A DNA stretch of 64,000 nt from Bacteroides intestinalis (GTDB taxonomy: Bacteria > Bacteroidota > Bacteroidia > Bacteroidales > Bacteroidaceae): contig NZ_CABJDN010000002.1 in assembly GCF_902364365.1 (NCBI RefSeq), positions 252,815 through 316,814 of the forward strand, written 5' to 3'. The notes beneath the pieces were generated by a model that saw only the letters and a program-made list of their open reading frames with translations, was not told where the DNA came from and did not search any database. A program made the translations under genes and the position numbers. Below are positions 48,810 through 58,186 of the stretch, in pieces (position 1 is the first letter of the stretch; each line of letters starts with the position of its first letter).

Positions 48810-49760
48810 TTAGGCAAGACACTTGGATGAAAGATATCTCTCAGCCTCGAGTGCCGCCTTACAACCACTACCTGCTGCCGTAATAGCCTGACGATAATGT
48901 GGATCAGCAATATCACCGGCCGCAAACACACCCGGCACTTTCGTACGAGGACTGTCACCTTCTGTAATGATATAACCTGTTTCATCCGTATCCAGATATG
49001 CCTTGAAGATATCCGAGTTCGGCTGATGACCGATAGCCAGGAAGAATCCATCGATAGCCAAATCATAACGTTCTTCATCCGGTTCACCCATGCGTTTCAC
49101 CAGATGAACACCTTCTACACCGTTCTCTCCAAATAAACCTACAGCATTATGTTCAAACAGTACATCAATATTTTCATGCTTCATCACACGCTCCTGCATG
49201 ATCTTAGAAGCACGTAAGAAGGGTTTTCTCACAATCAGATAAACCTTCTTAGCCAGTCCGGCAAGGTATACAGCCTCTTCACAAGCCGTATCACCGCCAC
49301 CCACTACTGCCACTACCTTTTTGCGGTAGAAGAAGCCGTCACAAGTAGCACAAGCGCTGACACCCATACCGGCATATTTCTTTTCATCGTCCAGTCCCAG
49401 ATATTTAGCGGTAGCACCTGTAGCGATAATCAACGTATCTGTTTCAATCACTTTTTCTTCATCAATCGTCACTTTATATGGAGCTGCACTCAGGTCGGAA
49501 GCAGTTGCAATACCGAAACGCAGGTCTGCACCGAAACGTTCTGCCTGCTTGCGCAAGTCATCCATCAATTGTTGGCCACTGACACCTTCCGGGTAACCGG
49601 GAAAGTTCTCCACATCTGTAGTAGTTGTCAACTGACCACCCGGCTGCAATCCTTCATAAAGCACCGGAGAAAGGTTGGCACGCCCTGCATAAATAGCTGC
49701 AGTATAACCGGCTGGACCAGAACCTATAATCAGACATTTTACTTTTTCTGTTTCCATCAT
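48810..49760 (-). CDS. trxB: Thioredoxin-disulfide reductase
   Basis: 316 residues, standard length. FAD-binding loop GSGPAGYTAAIYAGRA, redox-active cysteines CATC (residues about 141-144), NADPH loop VGGGDTACEEA and C-terminal FAD block PGVFAAGDIADPHYRQAITAAGSGCKAALEAERYL. It uses NADPH to reduce thioredoxin in the cytoplasm. It lies 101 bases after the LolA-like gene, in a space of short tandem ACAATTT repeats and two small palindromes. The ftsK-lolA-trxB order suggests co-transcription. Confidence 0.96.
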   Translation of the reverse strand: MMETEKVKCLIIGSGPAGYTAAIYAGRANLSPVLYEGLQPGGQLTTTTDVENFPGYPEGVSGQQLMDDLRKQAERFGADLRFGIATASDLSAAPYKVTIDEEKVIETDTLIIATGATAKYLGLDDEKKYAGMGVSACATCDGFFYRKKVVAVVGGGDTACEEAVYLAGLAKKVYLIVRKPFLRASKIMQERVMKHENIDVLFEHNAVGLFGENGVEGVHLVKRMGEPDEERYDLAIDGFFLAIGHQPNSDIFKAYLDTDETGYIITEGDSPRTKVPGVFAAGDIADPHYRQAITAAGSGCKAALEAERYLSSKCLA

Positions 49761-49861
49761 TCTATTTACAATTTAACAATTTACAATTTACAATTAAAAA
49801 AACTCTTTGTTTACCATCCGTAGCACAATCTTCAGATTGTAAAAGGTGAAGGTATATACCT

Positions 49862-50506
49862 TTATCTTAAATCAATCACTTCGGCAGTCGGATACGCCTT
49901 CTTGTCAAAAATGAAAAGATTATCGTTGTAAGATTCTCCTGTTTTATAAGATGTAATGCGGATAGCTACGCTATTCCCACCCTTCTGAGTCATACTGATG
50001 CACAGAGGCTGAAAGGTATCTTTCGTTACGTAGATAATAACACACTGCAAATCCTGTTTCCTGTTAGAAGCTGTCAGTATCACTTCATAAGCAGGTTTAC
50101 CCCCATAAATATCAGCTTTACCCAACTTTATATGATACCCTTGTCTATAAATGGACAATAAGGCATAAGGGTTAATGCTTTGCAACTCTTCGGGAGTAGG
50201 TTCGGAAACATTAACTTCATCATTGTTAGCCAGATAACTCCATTGCGTACGACCGTCGAACCAAGTCTTCACGCCATCGGCATCCAACAGGAACTTTTCT
50301 CCTTTCAAACGAATAGCCCCTGTAGAACTTCCTTGCAAGGTACTTTTAGCATACGTCTGAACCGTAAAATCAGCCTGAATACCTCCCGCCTGACGGAAGG
50401 CAGTAGCTGTACGGTCCAATATATCTTTGGCATCCATTTTCTGTGCCGAAAGCGGCAATACCAGACCGAACAGGCAGATACAGATTAAAAGAACATTCTT
50501 CATCAT
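49862..50506 (-). CDS. LolA-like lipoprotein carrier
   Basis: 214 residues with a signal peptide (cleavage near LPLSAQK). The LolA/LolB beta fold is suggested by IQADFTVQTYAKSTLQGSSTGAIRLKGEKFLLDADGVKTWFDGRTQWSY and VNVSEPTPEELQSINPYALLSIYRQGY. It would carry lipoproteins or other lipids across the periplasm. It begins 14 bases after ftsK, the typical Bacteroidetes (and proteobacterial) ftsK-lolA arrangement, which strengthens the call. Confidence 0.85.
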   Translation of the reverse strand: MMKNVLLICICLFGLVLPLSAQKMDAKDILDRTATAFRQAGGIQADFTVQTYAKSTLQGSSTGAIRLKGEKFLLDADGVKTWFDGRTQWSYLANNDEVNVSEPTPEELQSINPYALLSIYRQGYHIKLGKADIYGGKPAYEVILTASNRKQDLQCVIIYVTKDTFQPLCISMTQKGGNSVAIRITSYKTGESYNDNLFIFDKKAYPTAEVIDLR

Positions 50507-50520
50507 TAGTTTAACACGAT

Positions 50521-53022
50521 TTACAGTAAATTGTTCAAACGCATTTGCAGGTCATTTTCATCGACACAAAGCACTTCACGCGCTTTACTGCCTTGTGCAG
50601 GTCCCACAATTCCAGCCTTTTCCAATTGATCCATCAATCGCCCTGCACGATTATAACCAATGGCAAACTTACGTTGGATCAATGAAGTAGAACCTTGCTG
50701 ATGAATAACAATCAGACGGGCAGCATCTTCGAACAACGGATCCAGACGTCCCATATCCACATCTCCCAGATCACTTCCGCCATCTTCACTGACATATTCG
50801 GGCAAGTAGAATGCAGTAGGATATCCTTGCTGCTTGGCAATAAACTTCGTGATTTCCGCCACTTCCGGTGTATCGATAAAGGCACATTGCACACGCACAG
50901 GATCAGCCCCCTGCAGGAACAACATATCACCGCGTCCGATCAGCTGGTTAGCTCCCGGACGGTCGAGAATAGTACGAGAGTCTATCATGGCAGATACACG
51001 GAACGCAACACGCGCCGGGAAGTTCGCCTTGATTGTACCGGTAATGATATTTGTTGTCGGACGCTGCGTAGCGATAATCATATGGATACCCACCGCACGC
51101 GCCAACTGGGCAATACGGGCAATAGGCAATTCGACCTCTTTACCTGCCGTCATTATCAAGTCACCGAACTCATCGATCACCACTACTACATAAGGCATGA
51201 ATTTATGCCCCTTTTCCGGATTCAACTGGCGATTGATAAACTTCTCATTATATTCCTTGATATTACGCACATGTGCAGCTTTCAATAAGTCGTAACGCGT
51301 ATCCATCTCTATACAGATAGAATTCAACGTTTGCACTACCTTGGTTACGTCTGTAATAATAGCATCTTCTCCATCGGGCAGCTTAGCTAGGAAATGATGT
51401 TCAATCACCGAATAGATGCTGAATTCTACTTTCTTCGGGTCTACCAACACAAACTTCAGTTCAGCCGGATGCTTTTTATAGAGCAAAGAAGTAATAATGG
51501 CATTCAGTCCCACAGACTTACCCTGGCCAGTGGCACCGGCCACCAGCATATGCGGCATCTTGCACAAGTCTACCATGAACACTTCATTGGTAATTGTCTT
51601 ACCCAAGGCAACCGGCAAGTCATAAGTAGACTCCTGGAACTTTTTACTGCCGATGATACTCTGTCCGGAAACGATTTTCGGATTAGAGTTCGGCACTTCA
51701 ATACCAATCGTTCCTTTTCCCGGAATCGGTGCAATGATACGAATACCCAATGCTGAAAGGCTAAGGGCGATATCATCTTCCAGACCACGAATTTTAGAGA
51801 TACGCACGCCTTGTTCGGGAGTGATTTCATACAGCGTTACCGTAGGCCCCACCGTTGCCTTGATCGTACTGATTTCAATACCAAAACTGCGCAACGTATT
51901 TATAATCTTATCTTTATTGGCATTCTGTTCCGCCATGTCGATAGTCGGCTCGGCATTATCGTAATGCTTCATCAAGTCGACAGTAGGATAGCGATAATTT
52001 TCCAGATCAAGACGAGGATTATAAGGTTCCTTTTCCGGACCTTTATATTCGTCATCATCCTCTGCAGCTTCTATTTCAAAAGTAGGTTCTACCGCTGCAG
52101 GTTTCTCATGAAGAGAAGGAGCAGGATCGGAGACTGGAGTTTCAATAATCATAGAAACTTCTTCCCCTGTTGCCTTGACAGGTTGGGGTTCTGTAATACC
52201 ACCTAAATCCAGTGTTATTTCATTTTCCGGTTCTATTACCGGTTCAGGAACTTCAATGGGAGTTTCTTCTTCTTTCGTATCAGACTCCGCCACATCAGGA
52301 ACAGAAGCAGGTTTCTTCTTTCCTTTCGCCGTCCAAGAGTCTGTAAACTCTTCCGGCGTTTCACCTTTCTCTTCTTCTTCCTTCTGTTTGCGCTTCAAAA
52401 AACTGAGGCTAAATAGCCTCCGTAACCAGATCACGGTACGTGCACTGATATAGATAAGGAAACAGATAGCAGTCACCAACAGAATCATCCAAACGCCCGG
52501 CACGCCCACTTGCGACACCAACCAATTGCTAACATTGTATCCATGCATACCGCCCAGATATAAGAAAGAATCTTTGTACTGCTCCACAAAAGCGAATCCA
52601 AAGAAGACAGAGAACCAGACGAGCAATAGCGAGCATCCGATAAACCACTTCCAAAGCCGAACCACACGCACACGCATCAACTTCAGTCCCGCCACTGCAA
52701 GGAACACAAGAATGAAGAAAGACGAGATGCCGAAGCAGTCGTTAATGAGATAGCTTGCTAACTGTGCACCGCGCGAACCGGCATAGTTTTTCACTCCATT
52801 ATTGGTAGAAGCCAGTTCCTGCGCACTGCCCGAGTCAATAATACTTTGATCCGCCGCTCCCGTAAAGAAGAACGAAGAAAAGGCTAATAGCAAGTATACA
52901 GAAAAGATGACCAGTATCAAGCCAATAACAAAGTGAATGGTTTCGTTTTTAAAGATTGCCCTTATTTTACCAAACAAGGAAAGAGTTTGTTCCGTATCTT
53001 TAATTGAATTTTTCTTAGCCAT
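50521..53022 (-). CDS. ftsK: FtsK/SpoIIIE DNA translocase
   Basis: 833 residues. The N-terminal membrane domain has four helices in about residues 25-200. An acidic, Pro-rich linker (about 210-330) leads to the alpha/beta motor with Walker A GATGQGKSVGLNA, Walker B YVVVVIDEFGDLI and IIATQRPTTNIITGTIKANFPARVAFRVSA, then a C-terminal winged-helix gamma domain (SLIQRKFAIGYNRAGRLMDQLEKAGIV). It pumps chromosome DNA at the division septum. A -7 element TACTTTTG lies at 53063-53056. Confidence 0.97.
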   Translation of the reverse strand: MAKKNSIKDTEQTLSLFGKIRAIFKNETIHFVIGLILVIFSVYLLLAFSSFFFTGAADQSIIDSGSAQELASTNNGVKNYAGSRGAQLASYLINDCFGISSFFILVFLAVAGLKLMRVRVVRLWKWFIGCSLLLVWFSVFFGFAFVEQYKDSFLYLGGMHGYNVSNWLVSQVGVPGVWMILLVTAICFLIYISARTVIWLRRLFSLSFLKRKQKEEEEKGETPEEFTDSWTAKGKKKPASVPDVAESDTKEEETPIEVPEPVIEPENEITLDLGGITEPQPVKATGEEVSMIIETPVSDPAPSLHEKPAAVEPTFEIEAAEDDDEYKGPEKEPYNPRLDLENYRYPTVDLMKHYDNAEPTIDMAEQNANKDKIINTLRSFGIEISTIKATVGPTVTLYEITPEQGVRISKIRGLEDDIALSLSALGIRIIAPIPGKGTIGIEVPNSNPKIVSGQSIIGSKKFQESTYDLPVALGKTITNEVFMVDLCKMPHMLVAGATGQGKSVGLNAIITSLLYKKHPAELKFVLVDPKKVEFSIYSVIEHHFLAKLPDGEDAIITDVTKVVQTLNSICIEMDTRYDLLKAAHVRNIKEYNEKFINRQLNPEKGHKFMPYVVVVIDEFGDLIMTAGKEVELPIARIAQLARAVGIHMIIATQRPTTNIITGTIKANFPARVAFRVSAMIDSRTILDRPGANQLIGRGDMLFLQGADPVRVQCAFIDTPEVAEITKFIAKQQGYPTAFYLPEYVSEDGGSDLGDVDMGRLDPLFEDAARLIVIHQQGSTSLIQRKFAIGYNRAGRLMDQLEKAGIVGPAQGSKAREVLCVDENDLQMRLNNLL

Positions 53023-53152
53023 GAATATAATTCCTTAGTAAATGATAGATTGGTGCAAAAGTAATAAAAATATTGCTCTTTTTATAACCTTACCTTCTAA
53101 AGATTCTCCGAATTGAGAAGAGGTATCAACCAATCTTTCCGCCAGATGCCTA

Positions 53153-54901
53153 TCAATATCTGTTGATTACCTCTTTGGCTTTGTTTACAGCAGTAACTGC
53201 CGGGATTTCTCCCAAACTCCGCTCGTCGAACATTTGCAATATTTTCTCAATATCCTTAATAGCACCTTTATTACCTTTCTTCTTAAATTCTTCTTTCAGA
53301 ATACGCACTTTTTCAAAAGCTTGCACCCCCTCGGTCAGACGCTCCATGCGGATGGATGAACGAGCACCGGGATAGATCAGATAAGTATCTCCTGCCGCCC
53401 ACGCAGTAAAACGGCTATCCTGCAACGGATTTTTCACCCAGCTATTCAATGCCCAACGCAGATAACCATCCAGATTTTCTTTAGCGCTATGCCATGCCAG
53501 CCATTCGGCTTCGGCAGGTGGGCTGAAAGTAAAGGTGTTCGGACGAGGTTCCGAACAGCAGGTATAAAAAGTGGTTACCTTTCCGGCTTCACGGCGTGAA
53601 TCAATCGTTTCAGGCGGGAATCTCTCGGCAATCGTAATGCAATAATCATCCAGTTCATCCACCAATTCAGCGTGATAAGTTCCGGCCAGTGAAACCTTAA
53701 AATCTTTATCGGCTTTGCGGATTACTTTTAATGTTTCCTGCATGTCTTTCATAGGGCGTTCATCCATAGCAATATGAGTAATCTCAAACCATCCTCTTTC
53801 TTTCAGATGTCGGGCAAACGATTTCAGCATCGTTATCCAGAACTCTTCGTAAGCAGCTTCTCCCGGCTTGGCATTAAGATATTTGAATGAATTGCTCGCC
53901 TGGTCAAAGTATTGAAAAGAAAGTCGCCAAGGTACCATAGAGAAACAACTGATTTGCTTCCTGACGCCTGTGCTCATCATAAACTCCACCCATTTATCGA
54001 ACACCGTATAATCAAAATACCAAGTACCGTCGGCTTTCTTCAGCCAGGTGACCATGCTCTCGAAAGCATCATACGTCTGCCCGTTCCAAGGCTTGTGCAT
54101 GATGGAAGCAGTAATCACTTTCCCGCCTGCATCGGCATACAACTTCATCAACGGGCGCATCAGTTCAAAATGTTTGTCACTGAATGGTTCCACACCATAA
54201 TAGCGCGCCACAGCATAGGGATTCTGCCATAGATCCAGATGGAAAGCCCATTCGGAAGGAACAGGAAGGATACGGTTCTTTACATTGACAGTCAGCTTCA
54301 GTTCAGACAAGGCAGTATCTCCGTTTCGCACGGTAACCGTTCCCGTATATTTTCCGGCTTCAGCATGCTGCGGCACCCGAACACTGATCCAGCCTCCTTG
54401 GGCTGAGTTGGCAGGAATCACCAGGGAAGGGGTAAGATGATCAAGTACATCCGCTACCAGAGTAGAGTCAAAGTCGGCACTGTTGCGGTAGCCGCATGCC
54501 CCCAGCCCATCCTTGTTCAGTTCGTCGGTCATGACATAGCGTACAAAACTAGTCCGAATATCATCTTTACTAATGGTTTCGGAACCGGAAGTCAGATCAC
54601 TGACAGTGAAAGTCAGATTGCTTAATGTTTCAGGAGTCCACACTACCAGTTGGGCAGATACTTTTTCACCTTTCCAGGCTGTGAGATTAATACTTTTCTT
54701 TATTCCGGAAATAGCGGCAGGTTCTTCCTTCTTATACCGTACATCCGTACTTCCCCAACTGACTTGCGGGGCTTTCACTTCAGACCATAAAGCCGGATTG
54801 ACGGCTACTGGATTAGCGGCTTCCTGATAAGATTCCATATTTTGGGCATTCAGGCATATTGTAGAGAACAGGAGAGTTCCCAGAAATAAGAGTTTTGTCA
54901 T
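53153..54901 (-). CDS. GH123-type (DUF4091) exported glycosidase
   Basis: 582 residues with a signal peptide (cleavage near CLNAQN). An N-terminal beta-sandwich is followed by a barrel domain. The Asp-Glu pair expected for GH123 substrate-assisted catalysis is in ITHIAMDERPMKD, near residue 378. Other family blocks are WAFHLDLWQNPYAVARYY, CISCFSMVPW-type segments, and YLRWALNSWVKNPLQDSRF near the C terminus. Characterised Bacteroidales GH123 enzymes remove beta-GalNAc from glycosphingolipid-type glycans. A -7 element (TATCTTTG, minus, 54939-54932) lies just upstream. It is a single gene. Confidence 0.85.
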   Translation of the reverse strand: MTKLLFLGTLLFSTICLNAQNMESYQEAANPVAVNPALWSEVKAPQVSWGSTDVRYKKEEPAAISGIKKSINLTAWKGEKVSAQLVVWTPETLSNLTFTVSDLTSGSETISKDDIRTSFVRYVMTDELNKDGLGACGYRNSADFDSTLVADVLDHLTPSLVIPANSAQGGWISVRVPQHAEAGKYTGTVTVRNGDTALSELKLTVNVKNRILPVPSEWAFHLDLWQNPYAVARYYGVEPFSDKHFELMRPLMKLYADAGGKVITASIMHKPWNGQTYDAFESMVTWLKKADGTWYFDYTVFDKWVEFMMSTGVRKQISCFSMVPWRLSFQYFDQASNSFKYLNAKPGEAAYEEFWITMLKSFARHLKERGWFEITHIAMDERPMKDMQETLKVIRKADKDFKVSLAGTYHAELVDELDDYCITIAERFPPETIDSRREAGKVTTFYTCCSEPRPNTFTFSPPAEAEWLAWHSAKENLDGYLRWALNSWVKNPLQDSRFTAWAAGDTYLIYPGARSSIRMERLTEGVQAFEKVRILKEEFKKKGNKGAIKDIEKILQMFDERSLGEIPAVTAVNKAKEVINRY

Positions 54902-54931
54902 AGGTTAACTACAAATTAGAGGTTTGGAAAG

Positions 54932-54939
54932 CAAAGATA
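54932..54939 (-). promoter_or_regulatory. Promoter -7 element of the GH123-type gene
   Basis: TATCTTTG on the minus strand, 31 bases before the start codon. CTTG 20 bases upstream is a one-mismatch -33 element. Confidence 0.6.
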
Positions 54940-55136
54940 AAGAAAAGGCAATGCGAAAACAAGGAAAGAAAGCCTTTATATATCATGGCTTATCAGAAAA
55001 CGGCAGATACAACCGATTATAGCAGAAAAATGGAAACCATTGATTTCATACAGTAGAAGCATCAATGCACAGGATAGAAAGACCGTATATCCACAATAGA
55101 AGATTGAAGGGATGGAAATATGCGCAAACCAGACGT

Positions 55137-55234
55137 TTATAGCTGCGTTAGCTTGCGCACTTATCTGCATCGGGTAACGCTTATAGCTGCGTTGGCTTGC
55201 ACACTTATCTGAATCAGGCAATGCACTTATCTGA
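55137..55234. repeat. 44-bp tandem repeat
   Basis: Two units of exactly 44 bases (55137-55180 and 55181-55224) start TTATAGCTGCGTT[AG]GCTTGC and share CACTTATCTG. A partial third copy (ACTTATCTGAACTG) follows. It lies in a 645-base space between the divergent GH123 and DUF5063 genes, where I find no convincing gene. Confidence 0.7.
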
Positions 55235-55284
55235 ACTGTATATTCTACTACTTCCATCTAAAAAATGAAGTTTTTCTATTTTAT

Positions 55285-55353
55285 GTGTTACACACATTTT
55301 ATATTAATAGGTAGGGACAGCTACCACCTATTAACATAAAATGTGTGTAACAC
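55285..55353. repeat. 69-bp near-perfect palindrome
   Basis: Outer arms GTGTTACACACATTTTAT (55285-55302) and its exact complement (55336-55353) are perfect over 18 bases. The inner sequence continues to pair (TTAATAGGT with ACCTATTAA), leaving a loop of only a few bases. It may be a remnant mobile element, a binding site, or a cruciform. It is 190 bases upstream of the DUF5063 start. Confidence 0.75.
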
Positions 55354-55493
55354 AGCTTAAAGAAAAAGTTAAGGAAATTCGCGCCCGCGATCGCATATGC
55401 GCCCGTACATTATTATAAAAACGGTGGCAGTGAAGGCAGCATAAATGTGAATGAAATGTTTAACGAACTATTGTTCAGTAAAATGCAAATAAA

Positions 55494-55525
55494 TTTGCTA
55501 CTGCACTCCGTTTGCACTATCTTTG
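55494..55525 (+). promoter_or_regulatory. Promoter of the DUF5063 cluster
   Basis: TTTG (55494-55497), 20 bases, then TATCTTTG (55518-55525): a near-ideal Bacteroides promoter. Transcription would begin about 55532, only some 15 bases before the start codon. Confidence 0.75.
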
Positions 55526-55546
55526 CGTTTCAAAATCAAGTAGATT

Positions 55547-56191
55547 ATGAAAAAAGAAAGCCAAGTGATATTCGACCGCAACGTGGTGGAGTTCGTCACC
55601 GTAGCTGCCGAGTTCTGTAAATTCCTGGAACAGGCGGAGACGATGAAACGCAATACATTTGTCGATACCTCATTAAAGATACTTCCGCTACTTTACCTCA
55701 AGGCTGCCATGCTGCCCGAAACGGAAATAATAGGCGATGAAGCCCCCGAAAGCTATGTGACGGAGGAAACATATGAAGTGCTTCGCATCAACCTTGCCGG
55801 TATTCTTGCCGAAAAGGATGATTATCTGGATGTATTCATACAAGATATGGTTTATAGCGACCAACCCATCAAGAAGAATATTTCCGAAGACCTGGCGGAT
55901 ATTTACCAAGCCATCAAAGATTTCATTTTCGTCTTCCAACTGGGATTGAATGAAACAATGAACGACTCCCTCGCCATCTGCCAGGAGCAATTCAAAGAGT
56001 ACTGGGGACAAACCTTGGTAAACACGCTACGTGCACTACACGACGTGAAATACCGCCAATCCGAAGAAGATGAACCGGAAGATGATGATTTTAAAGATGA
56101 AGAAGAATGTGATTGTCATGGCCACGATCATGGTCATTGCGATTGCGACGATGATGATTGCCATTGCCACGGCCATCACCATCACGAATAA
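55547..56191 (+). CDS. DUF5063 protein with His/Cys/Asp-rich C-terminal tail
   Basis: 214 residues, cytoplasmic. The body (about 1-165) is a helical DUF5063 domain (FVTVAAEFCKFLEQAETM, TLVNTLRALHDVKYRQSEED). The last 40 residues are acidic, and then alternate His, Asp, Cys and Gly, ending in HHHH: a probable metal-binding tail like those of nickel or zinc storage and delivery proteins. It heads a group with the RNase D-like exonuclease and RlmI-like genes, 11 and 56 bases apart. The biochemical role is unknown to me. Confidence 0.8.
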   Translation: MKKESQVIFDRNVVEFVTVAAEFCKFLEQAETMKRNTFVDTSLKILPLLYLKAAMLPETEIIGDEAPESYVTEETYEVLRINLAGILAEKDDYLDVFIQDMVYSDQPIKKNISEDLADIYQAIKDFIFVFQLGLNETMNDSLAICQEQFKEYWGQTLVNTLRALHDVKYRQSEEDEPEDDDFKDEEECDCHGHDHGHCDCDDDDCHCHGHHHHE

Positions 56192-56202
56192 AGAATTAAA
56201 TT

Positions 56203-56835
56203 ATGGTTATTAAAAAAACGATTAAAAAGGAAGATATCAAAGAGATGCCCAAAGTTCTCTTTCCAGGACAAATACATCTGGTACAAACCCCCTGGGAAGC
56301 AGAAAAGGCAGTTACTTACCTGAAGCAATATCCTTTGCTGGGAATTGACAGCGAAACCCGCCCGTCATTCACCAAAGGACAATCACACAAGGTTGCGCTG
56401 CTACAGGTATCCTCTGAAAAAGATTGCTTCCTCTTCCGCCTGAACCTGACCGGCCTGACGCTTCCGATTATTTCGTTGCTGGAAAGCCCATCGGTCACCA
56501 AAGTCGGCCTTTCGTTGCGGGATGACTTTATGATGCTGCACAAACGTGCTCCCTTTGAACAACGCGCCTGCATCGAATTGCAAGAATATGTCCGTATGTT
56601 CGGCATACAGGACAAGAGCTTGCAGAAAATCTATGGTATCCTGTTCGGTGAAAAGATTTCCAAATCGCAACGTCTTTCCAACTGGGAAGCCGAACACCTG
56701 ACCGAACCTCAGAAACAGTATGCGGCTACCGATGCATGGGCATGCCTCAACATCTATAACCGACTGCAAGAATTAAAAATCAGTGGTGACTATGAGTTGG
56801 CACCGGACGAAACAGAGGAAATTATAACCCAATAA
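56203..56835 (+). CDS. 3'-5' exonuclease, RNase D-like (DEDDy)
   Basis: 210 residues. A DnaQ-fold exonuclease of the RNase D/WRN type: exo I GIDSETRPSF, exo II VGLSLRDDFMML, and exo III YAATDAWACLNIYN, giving the Asp/Glu, Asp and Tyr-x-x-x-Asp metal ligands. There is no HRDC domain, so it is shorter than RNase D. It would trim RNA or DNA 3' ends in the cytoplasm. It lies 11 bases after the DUF5063 gene; a later Met in EMPKVLF is an alternative start. Confidence 0.9.
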   Translation: MVIKKTIKKEDIKEMPKVLFPGQIHLVQTPWEAEKAVTYLKQYPLLGIDSETRPSFTKGQSHKVALLQVSSEKDCFLFRLNLTGLTLPIISLLESPSVTKVGLSLRDDFMMLHKRAPFEQRACIELQEYVRMFGIQDKSLQKIYGILFGEKISKSQRLSNWEAEHLTEPQKQYAATDAWACLNIYNRLQELKISGDYELAPDETEEIITQ

Positions 56836-56891
56836 TCAGTGTGATACTACTCACTCATCACTAACAGCTAATCGTTAATCACTATAACAGC

Positions 56892-58073
56892 ATGTACAAA
56901 GTATATCTCAAATCTGGCAAAGAAGAGTCATTAAAACGTTTTCATCCCTGGGTGTTTTCGGGTGCTATCGCTCATTTCGACGGTGAACCCGAAGAAGGCG
57001 AAGTAGTAGAAATTTATACTTCCAAAAAGGAATTCATTGCCAAAGGACATTTCCAGATTGGCAGCATTGCCGTACGCGTACTCTCTTTCCATCAGGATGA
57101 GGCTATCGATTCCGATTTCTGGAAACGTAAACTCAGTATTGCTTATGAGATGCGCCGTAGCATTGGCATTGCCGAGAACCCAACTAATAATACTTACAGA
57201 CTGGTACATGGAGAAGGTGATAACCTCCCCGGACTAATCATTGATATTTATGCCCGCACCGCCGTGATGCAGGCACACTCTGCCGGTATGCATCTTGACC
57301 GTATGGAAATAGCCAATGCTCTCAGTGAAGTAATGGGTGATAAAATAGAGAATATCTATTATAAATCAGAAACGACTCTTCCCTTCAAGGCTGATCTTTA
57401 CCCTGAAAACGGTTTCTTGAAAGGTGGTAGCACTGATAATGTAGCTATGGAATATGGACTGAAATTCCATATTGACTGGTTGAAAGGACAAAAGACCGGT
57501 TTCTTCGTGGATCAACGCGAGAACCGCGCACTGCTGGAACGTTATGCAAATGGACGTTCCATATTAAACATGTTCTGCTATACCGGTGGCTTTTCTGTTT
57601 ATGGTATGCGTGGAAATGCCAAACTGGTACATTCCGTAGACAGTTCAGCTAAAGCAATTGACCTCACGAATAAGAATATAGAATTGAATTTCCCCGGTGA
57701 TGCCCGCCATGCAGCTTTTGCCGAAGATGCTTTCAAATATCTGGATCGCATGGGCGACCAATACGACCTGATTGTTCTGGACCCGCCTGCATTTGCCAAA
57801 CACCGCGATGCTTTGCGCAATGCCCTGCAAGGTTACCGCAAACTGAATGTAAAAGCTTTCGAGAAGATCAAACCGGGCGGTATTCTATTTACTTTTTCCT
57901 GCTCGCAAGCAGTCAGCAAAGAAAACTTCCGCACGGCAGTCTTCACAGCAGCTGCAATGTCCGGTCGCAGCGTTCGCATCCTGCATCAACTGACGCAACC
58001 CGCCGACCATCCGGTAAGTATATATCATCCCGAGGGGGAATATCTGAAAGGATTAGTGTTGTATGTAGAATAA
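56892..58073 (+). CDS. rlmI: Class I SAM-dependent rRNA methyltransferase (RlmI-like)
   Basis: 393 residues. An N-terminal PUA domain (about 1-75, RFHPWVFSGAIAHFDGEPEEGEVVEI) is followed by an EEHEE-type linker domain and a Rossmann methyltransferase: GFFVDQRENR, ILNMFCYTGGFSVYG (SAM loop), VLDPPAFAKH (catalytic DPPxF) and LFTFSCSQAV with a cysteine. The family methylates C5 of a 23S rRNA cytosine (m5C1962 in E. coli). The symbol is by family resemblance; the exact target is untested here. Confidence 0.88.
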   Translation: MYKVYLKSGKEESLKRFHPWVFSGAIAHFDGEPEEGEVVEIYTSKKEFIAKGHFQIGSIAVRVLSFHQDEAIDSDFWKRKLSIAYEMRRSIGIAENPTNNTYRLVHGEGDNLPGLIIDIYARTAVMQAHSAGMHLDRMEIANALSEVMGDKIENIYYKSETTLPFKADLYPENGFLKGGSTDNVAMEYGLKFHIDWLKGQKTGFFVDQRENRALLERYANGRSILNMFCYTGGFSVYGMRGNAKLVHSVDSSAKAIDLTNKNIELNFPGDARHAAFAEDAFKYLDRMGDQYDLIVLDPPAFAKHRDALRNALQGYRKLNVKAFEKIKPGGILFTFSCSQAVSKENFRTAVFTAAAMSGRSVRILHQLTQPADHPVSIYHPEGEYLKGLVLYVE

Positions 58074-58186
58074 ATAGTGCATGTACTTTGGTCCTTATAA
58101 AGGGGGAAAGCACCCTTTATATTCTAAAAGATGTTAAACCAAAGAAGAAAATCACTAAAACACTATGTTGTATAACATAAAACCTC

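Noticed and set aside
49770..49800. ACAATTT repeats between lolA and trxB as an origin or iteron
   Set aside because: They are short, A+T-rich and imperfect, with no replication genes nearby; simple-sequence drift is more likely.
54976..55257. 93-codon minus-strand frame in the GH123-DUF5063 gap
   Set aside because: It is mostly translated from the 44-bp tandem repeat, lacks a ribosome site and has no homology I recognise.
55380..55546. Open stretch just before DUF5063 as an N-terminal extension or small gene
   Set aside because: A near-ideal promoter (55494-55525) lies inside it, leaving only about 15 bases of leader.
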